DNA from: Chitinophaga pinensis
Lineage (GTDB): Bacteria > Bacteroidota > Bacteroidia > Flavobacteriales_D > Crocinitomicaceae
Reading direction: 5' to 3'
NCBI GenBank assembly: GCA_945870115.1
Contig: CAMBRH010000111.1
Span: 1-10,367, forward strand
DNA: 10,367 nucleotides
Shown here: one piece after another, positions 1 through 5,335 of the stretch
Layout: each line of letters starts with the position of its first letter
How positions within the stretch are numbered: the stretch's first letter is position 1
Notes under the pieces: generated by a model
What the model was told of the DNA's origin: nothing
What the model saw: the letters and a program-made list of their open reading frames with translations, nothing else
Databases searched by the model: none
Translations under genes and position numbers: made by a program

Positions 1-45
1 TCCAGTTTCTGCTGCGATTTCAGCAACGATATCCGCCTTTGTCAT
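1..45 (-). CDS. HU-family DNA-binding protein, N-terminal fragment (partial)
   Basis: The minus strand from position 45 to the window edge reads MTKADIVAEIAAETG, which matches the start of bacterial HU/IHF-type nucleoid proteins (MTKADIV.EI...TG, the first helix of the dimerisation core). Only 15 codons are visible; the DNA-binding beta arm and the rest lie outside the window. HU proteins bend and compact DNA as dimers in the nucleoid. The codons are richer in G and C than the surrounding genes, as expected for a highly expressed gene. It is transcribed away from mutY, with a 121-bp gap containing facing -7 boxes. The family call is good for such a short piece, but HU and IHF-like paralogues cannot be separated. 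Confidence 0.8.
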   Translation of the reverse strand, partial: MTKADIVAEIAAETG

Positions 46-91
46 TTTTATTTGTTTTTAATTTTTTAATAATAATTTGATTTTCAAGCCA

Positions 92-99
92 CAAAAGTA
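92..99 (-). promoter_or_regulatory. Candidate -7 box for the HU gene
   Basis: On the minus strand this reads TACTTTTG, an exact match to the Bacteroidota -7 consensus TAnnTTTG. It lies about 47 bases upstream of the HU start codon, giving an untranslated leader of roughly 40 bases. No clear TTG -33 box is seen at the usual distance. The box is one arm of a perfect inverted repeat shared with the mutY promoter. Confidence 0.5.
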
Positions 100-116
100 T
101 ATATTTAAAAAGATAT

Positions 117-124
117 TACTTTTG
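117..124 (+). promoter_or_regulatory. Candidate -7 box for mutY
   Basis: The plus strand reads TACTTTTG, an exact TAnnTTTG match, 42 bases before the mutY ATG. It is the mirror image of the HU box at 92-99. The -33 element expected about 20 bases upstream would fall on that opposing box, and no TTG is present there. Activity is inferred from the consensus and position only. Confidence 0.5.
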
Positions 125-166
125 TTTTTTTAAAATAATTTCAAAATAAATTAAAAATATATTCAA

Positions 167-1222
167 ATGGCTGATTTTACCCTATTAATTTGTGATTGGT
201 ACAGACGAAACAAAAGAGACCTTCCTTGGAGAAATACAAAAAATCCATATTACATTTGGCTTTCGGAAATAATTTTACAGCAAACAAGAGTTGATCAAGG
301 TTTAAATTACTACTTGAAATTTATTTCAAATTATCCCACAATTCAGGATTTGGCCAATGCGAGTGAACAGCAAGTATTAAATGATTGGCAAGGTTTAGGG
401 TATTATTCCAGGGCTAGAAACCTTCATTTTACAGCTAAAGTTATTAATGAAAAGCACAATGGAATTTTTCCTTCAAAATACGAACAAATTCATGACCTAA
501 AAGGCATTGGAAGCTACACAGCAGCCGCAATTGGTTCATTTGCATTTGATTTACCTTATGCAGTTTTGGATGGAAATGTTTTTAGGGTTTTAAGCCGTGT
601 TTTTGACATTGAAACTCCAATTGATTCAACGGAAGGGAAAAAAGAATTTTCACTTTTAGCACAAGAATTATTACCAAAAAGAAATGCATCTGAATACAAT
701 CAGGCAATCATGGAATTTGGTGCGTTGCACTGCACTCCAACAAAACCTGATTGTCTAAATTGTGAATTAAGTACAAAATGTCTTTCATTAAAAAACAAAA
801 CGGATTCAATTCGACCAATTAAAATTGGAAAAACGAAAGTCAGAAAAAGACATTTTCATTATTTTATTTTAACAGATGCCAAAAACGTAATTCTTTCAAA
901 ACGCTCAGAAAAAGATATTTGGCAGCATTTATTTGAATTCCCACTGTTGGAAACAAGCGAAGAAATTAGTGCAGAAACGTTAACGAAATGGAGTAATTCA
1001 CAATATGGACTTAATGCGGAGATTAATTTCATAGAAAAAAAACATATATTAAGTCATCAACATATTTTTGCTACATTTTCAATAATTAGAATTAAATGCT
1101 TAAAAGAAATGATTCGTACTGAAAATGAAATAATTATCAAAATTGAATCAATGCAGGATTTCCCATTGCCACGATTAATTGATCGTTTTTTAGAAGAAAA
1201 TGCGCATATAATATTTAAATAA
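167..1222 (+). CDS. mutY: A/G-specific adenine DNA glycosylase MutY
   Basis: MutY removes adenine mispaired with 8-oxoguanine or guanine, starting base-excision repair. The N-terminal glycosylase domain shows WLSEIILQQTRV with the catalytic glutamate E34, the helix-hairpin-helix LKGIGSYTAAAI (111-122) and the catalytic aspartate D135 in VLDGNVFR. A [4Fe-4S] ligand set C-x6-C-x2-C-x5-C is complete at C189, C196, C199 and C205. Residues from about 225 to the end form the NUDIX-like C-terminal domain that recognises 8-oxoguanine; HILSHQHIFATF (about 293-304) fits the equivalent region. The 351-residue length is normal for the family. The ATG at 167 puts the glycosylase domain almost at the N-terminus, as usual. 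It is divergent from the HU gene and followed after 60 bp by ssb. All catalytic and cluster residues are present, so it should be functional. Confidence 0.97.
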   Translation: MADFTLLICDWYRRNKRDLPWRNTKNPYYIWLSEIILQQTRVDQGLNYYLKFISNYPTIQDLANASEQQVLNDWQGLGYYSRARNLHFTAKVINEKHNGIFPSKYEQIHDLKGIGSYTAAAIGSFAFDLPYAVLDGNVFRVLSRVFDIETPIDSTEGKKEFSLLAQELLPKRNASEYNQAIMEFGALHCTPTKPDCLNCELSTKCLSLKNKTDSIRPIKIGKTKVRKRHFHYFILTDAKNVILSKRSEKDIWQHLFEFPLLETSEEISAETLTKWSNSQYGLNAEINFIEKKHILSHQHIFATFSIIRIKCLKEMIRTENEIIIKIESMQDFPLPRLIDRFLEENAHIIFK

Positions 1223-1233
1223 TATAAAAAGAC

Positions 1234-1264
1234 TTTCAATTACTAATTTCATTTTATATCTTTG
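1234..1264 (+). promoter_or_regulatory. Candidate ssb promoter
   Basis: The -7 box TATCTTTG at 1257-1264 is an exact TAnnTTTG match. A TTTC at 1234-1237 stands 19 bases upstream, one base off the TTTG form of the -33 box. Transcription would start about 12-15 bases before the ssb ATG. This suggests ssb and the gld genes can be transcribed separately from mutY. Confidence 0.5.
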
Positions 1265-1282
1265 TGAAAAAAGTAAAATTTT

Positions 1283-1735
1283 ATGGCAGGAAGTGTAAAT
1301 AAAGTAATTTTGATCGGAAATTTAGGGAAAGATCCTGAAGTTAGAAGACTTGAAAACGGAGCTGTTGTTGCAAATTTTTCTATTGCAACATCAGAAACTT
1401 ACCTTGAAAAGACTACTGGTGAACGAAAAGAAAATACAGATTGGCATAACATAGTTGCATGGAGAGGTTTGGCCGAAATTATTGAAAAATACCTCAGAAA
1501 AGGAACAAAAGTTTACGTTGAAGGAAAACTCAAAACACGTTCATGGCAAGATAAAGAAGGGAATACACGTTATACGACGGAGGTTTTAGCAGAAGAATTA
1601 ACTATTTTATCGCGACCTGAAGGTGAACGTAATGCACAGGAACAAAAACCTGTTTATTCGAATCAAGGTGCTCCTTCAAATCCATCACCAATGCCTGAAA
1701 TTCATGACGATTTAGACGATGATCTTCCATTTTAA
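1283..1735 (+). CDS. ssb: Single-stranded DNA-binding protein SSB
   Basis: SSB coats single-stranded DNA in replication, recombination and repair, normally as a homotetramer. Residues 1-110 form the OB fold, with the typical opening SVNKVILIGNLGKDPEVR, the conserved TDWHNIVAWRGLAEI (52-66) and KGTKVYVEGKL (73-83). A short Gln/Pro/Ser/Asn-rich linker (about 111-138) leads to the acidic tip DDDLPF at the very end, which docks partner proteins. At 150 residues it is slightly short, entirely because of the brief linker. It sits between mutY and gldE, 21 bp before gldE, an order I know from other Flavobacteriia. No Shine-Dalgarno sequence precedes the ATG, as usual in the phylum. Confidence 0.97.
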   Translation: MAGSVNKVILIGNLGKDPEVRRLENGAVVANFSIATSETYLEKTTGERKENTDWHNIVAWRGLAEIIEKYLRKGTKVYVEGKLKTRSWQDKEGNTRYTTEVLAEELTILSRPEGERNAQEQKPVYSNQGAPSNPSPMPEIHDDLDDDLPF

Positions 1736-1756
1736 AAAAAATAATCAACAAAAATA

Positions 1757-3043
1757 ATGAGTGGAATTTTAGTTTCTATTTTAATCATAATAATTCTTTT
1801 AGTTTGTTCAGCTTTAATTTCTGGTTCAGAAGTAGCCTTTTATTCTTTAAGTCCAAATGAAAAGGATTTATTGAAAAGCGATGATTCAAAAAACGCAACT
1901 TTGGCAAAAAAATTACTTGAAAAACCGCAAGAATTATTGGCTACAATTTTAATTGCAAATAATTTCATCAATGTTGGAATTGTAATTTTATCGAGTTCAC
2001 TTTTATCAGATTTATACCATCCAACTGTTGATAATAAAACAATTAGATTTGTTTTAGAAGTGTTTTTAATAACTTTTGTAATTTTATTAATTGGTGAGGT
2101 TATTCCAAAAGTTTATGCAACAAAAAATGGAATTACATTGGCGAAATTTATGGCCAGACCTCTGTCAATTTTCAGTTCTCTTCCTCCATTTTCATGGTTG
2201 AAAAGTTTTTTAACGACGGGAACAACATTTATAAATAAATACGCAAAGAAAAGATCAATAAAATTAACATCAGATGAGTTAGAACAAGCGTTAGAACTTA
2301 CAAAAGAAGAAGCAACAAGTGAAGAAGATCATAAAATTTTGGAAGGGATAATTAAGTTTGGAAATACGGATGTAAAACAAATTATGCGTTCAAGAATGGA
2401 AGTTGAAGCTTTTGAAGAATCTTCTAGTTTTTCTCAAATTTTAGAATTTATTTTAGATGCAGGGTATTCAAGAATTCCGATTTACAAAAAAACATTTGAT
2501 GACGTAATTGGAATTTTATACATCAAAGATTTATTGCCGTATTTTGACGAAGCACCTGATTTTGAATGGAATAAACTAACGAGAAAACCGTTTTTTGTTC
2601 CAGAAAATAAAAAAATTGATGATTTATTAAAAGAATTTCAATCCAAAAAAATGCACATGGCAGTAGTTGTTGACGAATATGGTGGTGCAAGCGGTGTGAT
2701 AACTTTAGAAGATGTTTTGGAAGAAATTATTGGAGACATTACAGACGAATTTGATGAAGATGACATCGTTTTCAAACAAGAAAAAGAAAATGAGTTTATT
2801 TTTGAAGGAAGAACTTCTTTAATCGATTTTTACAAAATAATCGAAAATGACGGAAAAGAATTTGAACTTTTAAAGGGCGATTCTGAATCTTTAGGAGGTT
2901 TTATGATTGAAAACGCTGGAAGAATTTTAAAAAATCGGGAATTTGTTCAAGTAAATAATGTTAAATTAATCGTTGAATCTTCTGATAAACGTCGCATTAA
3001 ATCAATTAAAGTAATTTTAGAAAATCAAGATGAAACAAATTAA
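1757..3043 (+). CDS. gldE: Gliding motility-associated membrane protein GldE (CNNM/CBS/CorC-like)
   Basis: The protein belongs to the hemolysin C/CorC/CNNM family. Residues 1 to about 160 form the CNNM (DUF21) membrane domain with hydrophobic segments near 4-24, 61-85, 97-117 and 134-155, and the conserved ISGSEVAFYSL (21-31) and GEVIPK (113-118). A pair of CBS domains follows (about 205-335), with VDEYGGASGVITLEDVLEEIIGD at 306-327 as the signature. A CorC_HlyC C-terminal domain covers about 345-425. In Flavobacterium johnsoniae the family member next to gldD is GldE, and extra GldE partly compensates for loss of GldB; its molecular activity is unclear and related proteins handle Mg2+ or other cations. 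The last 14 bases overlap gldD, implying co-translation. The assignment as GldE rather than a generic CorC paralogue rests on that neighbour. Confidence 0.92.
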   Translation: MSGILVSILIIIILLVCSALISGSEVAFYSLSPNEKDLLKSDDSKNATLAKKLLEKPQELLATILIANNFINVGIVILSSSLLSDLYHPTVDNKTIRFVLEVFLITFVILLIGEVIPKVYATKNGITLAKFMARPLSIFSSLPPFSWLKSFLTTGTTFINKYAKKRSIKLTSDELEQALELTKEEATSEEDHKILEGIIKFGNTDVKQIMRSRMEVEAFEESSSFSQILEFILDAGYSRIPIYKKTFDDVIGILYIKDLLPYFDEAPDFEWNKLTRKPFFVPENKKIDDLLKEFQSKKMHMAVVVDEYGGASGVITLEDVLEEIIGDITDEFDEDDIVFKQEKENEFIFEGRTSLIDFYKIIENDGKEFELLKGDSESLGGFMIENAGRILKNREFVQVNNVKLIVESSDKRRIKSIKVILENQDETN

Positions 3044-3608
3044 AATATTTTTTTTATTTCTAGTTTTTGTTCTCACTTTTAGCTGTGGAGAAGAAATTTC
3101 AATTCCTAAACCACCAACTTATTTGCGCTTGGATTTACCAAAACATGAATATAGTCAATTTAAAGAGAAAAATTGCAATTATGGCTTTGAAGTGTCCAAA
3201 ATGTTTAAAATCAGAGAAGTAACAAATACAGAAGGATTGACTTGCCACAAAGATATTGATTTAGGAGCTTTAAATGGAATCATTCACTTTTCATTTATCC
3301 CTATGGAGAAAACCTTGGGAGACTACATAAATTTTGCAATTGATAAAGTGGATGAACATAAAATAAAAGCAAGTGCCATTGAAGATAGCTTGATTATTCG
3401 TCCAACAGATAGAGTTTACGGGACATTTTTTGAACTTCAAGGAGATGTGGCTTCGCCTTTTCAATTTTATTTAACCGATTCCGTTTCAAAATTCGTAAGT
3501 GGTGTAGTTTACTTAAATAAGACTCCGAAATACGACTCTTTAAAGCCCAGTTTAAATTATCTAAAAGTTGATTTATTACATTTAATAAACACTTTTACGT
3601 GGGAATAA
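3030..3608 (+). CDS. gldD: Gliding motility lipoprotein GldD
   Basis: The N-terminus is a lipoprotein signal: a basic start, a hydrophobic core (about 5-16) and a lipobox-like LTFSC with the acylated cysteine C19. After it comes IPKPPTYLRLDLPKHEY (25-41), the characteristic opening of GldD proteins, and the 192-residue length fits the family. GldD is a membrane-anchored lipoprotein needed for gliding in F. johnsoniae and for normal function of the associated type IX secretion system; its exact biochemical role is not settled. The chosen ATG lies inside the end of gldE, overlapping it by 14 bp, and gives an intact signal peptide. The nearby T9SS-tailed protein starting at 5336 is a plausible client of the same export system, but no direct link is visible. 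Confidence 0.93.
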   Translation: MKQIKIFFLFLVFVLTFSCGEEISIPKPPTYLRLDLPKHEYSQFKEKNCNYGFEVSKMFKIREVTNTEGLTCHKDIDLGALNGIIHFSFIPMEKTLGDYINFAIDKVDEHKIKASAIEDSLIIRPTDRVYGTFFELQGDVASPFQFYLTDSVSKFVSGVVYLNKTPKYDSLKPSLNYLKVDLLHLINTFTWE

Positions 3609-3636
3609 TATATTTAGTTTTTAAAGATTGATTTTT

Positions 3637-3660
3637 ACCTTCGCTGCTTTCTTCGGAGGT
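3637..3660 (+). terminator. Hairpin after gldD, possible terminator
   Basis: ACCTTCG (3637-3643) pairs with CGGAGGT (3654-3660) in seven pairs, one of them G-U, around a 10-base loop. It lies 28 bases after the gldD stop and is followed by TTAGTTATTTT, an imperfect T-rich stretch. It may end the mutY-gldD transcript before yaaA. The T tract is weak, so a structured intergenic element without terminator activity is also possible. Confidence 0.35.
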
Positions 3661-3745
3661 TTAGTTATTTTCAGTGATAAAATCCTAATTTTAAATTCAA
3701 TCGTTAGTTAAATAAAAATAGCAAAAATCTTTCAAACATTTTTAA

Positions 3746-4504
3746 ATGAAAATATTACTTTCTCCAGCAAAATCAATTCAACAAAACCCTGAATTTCCAG
3801 CTGTAAATTTTAGTACAGCAGATTTTTTGGGTGAATCTGAAAAATTGGTAAAAAAGTTAAAAAAATATTCTGCAAAAAAACTGTCAGCACTTTTTCATGT
3901 TTCAGCAGATATTGCAGAATTAAATTTTTCGCGTTTTCAAAATTGGGAAAGTCCAACTGAATTGACAAATCAAGCTATTCCAAGTATTTATTCTTTTACA
4001 GGTGAGGTCTACAGAGGTTTAGATGTTAAAACATTAGATTCTTCGAGAGTAGATTATTTGAATGATAATTTGAGAATTTTATCAGGATTATATGGTCTTT
4101 TGAAGCCTTTTGATTTAATGTATCCTTATCGATTAGAGATGGGAACGAAATTTGAAGTTACACCTAAAATTAGTAATTTATATCAATTTTGGGAAGATAA
4201 AATTACCAATAAATTAAATTCTGAAGAGAAAGAAATAATTGTTAATTTGGCTTCTATTGAATATTTTAAAGCTGTAAATACAAAAAAAATAAAAGCTAAA
4301 ATTATTACTCCAATTTTCAAAGAATTGCGAAATGGAGAATATAAAATTGTGATGACTTTCGCAAAACACGCACGTGGAGAAATGTTGCGATTTTGTGCTG
4401 AGAATAATATTCAAAATCCAGAGGAAATGAAAAATTTCACCAAATCAAATTATACGTATATGGAAAATTTGTCGTCTGATACAGAATGGGTTTTCGCACG
4501 TTGA
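3746..4504 (+). CDS. yaaA: Peroxide stress protein YaaA (DUF328/UPF0246)
   Basis: The 252-residue protein is a full-length YaaA family member. It starts with MKILLSPAKSI and contains SFTGEVYRGLD (83-93), SGLYGLLKPFDLMYPYRLEMGT (113-134) and NLASIEYFKAV (167-177). The C-terminal FAKHARGEMLRF (205-216) is the conserved lysine/histidine/arginine motif. In E. coli YaaA is induced by OxyR and lowers free iron during hydrogen peroxide stress, limiting Fenton damage; DNA binding has been described for the family. It is cytoplasmic, with no signal peptide or membrane segment. A 137-bp gap from gldD suggests a separate transcript, though I find no clear TAnnTTTG box in it. Together with mutY and rdgB it puts three oxidative or nucleotide-damage functions in this stretch, but co-regulation is only inference. 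Confidence 0.95.
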   Translation: MKILLSPAKSIQQNPEFPAVNFSTADFLGESEKLVKKLKKYSAKKLSALFHVSADIAELNFSRFQNWESPTELTNQAIPSIYSFTGEVYRGLDVKTLDSSRVDYLNDNLRILSGLYGLLKPFDLMYPYRLEMGTKFEVTPKISNLYQFWEDKITNKLNSEEKEIIVNLASIEYFKAVNTKKIKAKIITPIFKELRNGEYKIVMTFAKHARGEMLRFCAENNIQNPEEMKNFTKSNYTYMENLSSDTEWVFAR

Positions 4505-4508
4505 AATT

Positions 4509-4655
4509 ATGTTAAAAATGAAAATAAAAGAATATTTCAATTTAATGCGAAATACAATTCCTCGCCCTGAGGAGATGAGAAAGTGTGACTTTCGAAGACT
4601 GAAGGTTAGTTACATAATAATAGGGGAGGTGATGATTAATATCTTTCTACTATGA
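4509..4655 (+). CDS. Possible 48-residue small protein between yaaA and rdgB
   Basis: An open frame of 48 codons starts four bases after the yaaA stop and ends with a TGA that overlaps the rdgB ATG in an ATGA arrangement, typical of translationally coupled genes. A second ATG at 4518 could also serve as the start. The predicted peptide begins MLKMKIKEYFNLMRN, has a charged centre (PRPEEMRKCDFRRLK, about 19-33) and ends in a hydrophobic stretch, VSYIIIGEVMINIFLL. I do not recognise it. The region is more GC-rich than its surroundings and has strong hairpins, so it may instead be a structured leader whose open frame is accidental. Tight packing on both sides is the only argument for translation. 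Confidence 0.3.
   Translation: MLKMKIKEYFNLMRNTIPRPEEMRKCDFRRLKVSYIIIGEVMINIFLL
4558..4633 (+). promoter_or_regulatory. Structured leader with long anti-SD complement before rdgB
   Basis: Two local hairpins are visible: TTCCTC/GAGGAG (4558-4563 with 4569-4574, one G-U pair) and GAAAGT/ACTTTC (4579-4584 with 4588-4593). Downstream, GGAGGTGAT at 4625-4633 is fully complementary to the usual 3' end of bacterial 16S rRNA. It ends 18 bases before the rdgB ATG, too far for ordinary initiation. CCTC-G-CCC (4560-4567) could pair with GGGGAGG (4623-4629) with a single bulged G, which would disrupt the first hairpin and hide the ribosome-binding sequence. Whether this works as a switch is inference. 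Confidence 0.35.
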
Positions 4656-5239
4656 AATTAATTCTTGCAACTCAGAATTCTAACAAAGTCAAAGAAATTA
4701 AAGTTTTATTGCCTGGAAATTTTGATATAATCTCTCTAAAAGATCTTAATTTTTCGGAAGATATCAAAGAAACAGAAAATACCTTTCACGGAAACGCACT
4801 TTTAAAAGCAAAATACATAGCTGAAAAATTTAATGCAAATGTTATTTCCGATGATTCTGGTTTAGAAGTAGTAGCATTAAATAATGAGCCTGGAGTTTTT
4901 TCAGCTAGATACTTTAACGAAAATGCAACTGACAAAGAAAATCTTGACTTTTTATTAAAAAATTTATCAGGAAAAGAAAATCGGAAAGCAAGATTCGTTT
5001 CTGTGATTTGTTTGATTTTAGATGGAAAAGAATATTTTTTTGAAGGAGAAATAAAAGGAGAAATTACCTTTGAACCAAAAGGAACTACTGGTTTTGGTTA
5101 TGATCCTGTATTTGTTCCTGAAAAATCACATCTTACTTTTGCAGAAATGACTTTAGATGAAAAAAATAAATTTAGTCACAGAGCAAAAGCAATTGAAAAA
5201 CTTATTCATTTTTTGATTGAAAAGTTAAAAGTAGATTAA
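4652..5239 (+). CDS. rdgB: Non-canonical purine NTP pyrophosphatase (RdgB/HAM1)
   Basis: RdgB hydrolyses ITP, dITP and XTP to monophosphates and pyrophosphate, keeping deaminated purines out of DNA and RNA. The 195-residue protein has the complete HAM1 pattern: MKLILATQNSNKVKEI (1-16) for substrate binding, ETENTFHGNALLKAKY (40-55), SDDSGLEV (66-73) with the metal-binding/catalytic aspartates D67 and D68, GVFSARY (81-87), GFGYDPVF (147-154) and FSHRAKA (174-180). The ATG at 4652 gives the standard N-terminus, and the same frame is stopped just upstream at 4637-4639, so no earlier start is possible. It may be coupled to the small frame 4509-4655 through the ATGA overlap. It is cytoplasmic and probably independent of the secreted protein that follows after 96 bp. 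Confidence 0.97.
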   Translation: MKLILATQNSNKVKEIKVLLPGNFDIISLKDLNFSEDIKETENTFHGNALLKAKYIAEKFNANVISDDSGLEVVALNNEPGVFSARYFNENATDKENLDFLLKNLSGKENRKARFVSVICLILDGKEYFFEGEIKGEITFEPKGTTGFGYDPVFVPEKSHLTFAEMTLDEKNKFSHRAKAIEKLIHFLIEKLKVD

Positions 5240-5299
5240 TTTTTTTGTAAAATCGATTTTGTATCATTTTTTTTTATAGCTTTACAGAGCTAATAATTA

Positions 5300-5307
5300 T
5301 GACTTTG
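5300..5307 (+). promoter_or_regulatory. Weak candidate -7 box for the lysyl oxidase gene
   Basis: TGACTTTG differs from TAnnTTTG by one base and lies 28 bases before the ATG at 5336. A TTTA about 19 bases upstream is a poor -33 match. A 5-bp inverted repeat TAGCT/AGCTA (5277-5281 and 5288-5292) lies just upstream and could be an operator, but is too short to judge. Confidence 0.25.
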
Positions 5308-5335
5308 TAAGATATAAAGTCTAAAACCAAATTTT

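Noticed and set aside
3636..4615. Apparent similarity of the gaps before and after yaaA (GAGGTTTAGTTA near 3656 and GAAGGTTAGTTA near 4601)
   Set aside because: The match is about a dozen bases with mismatches, and the flanks do not align; chance is sufficient.
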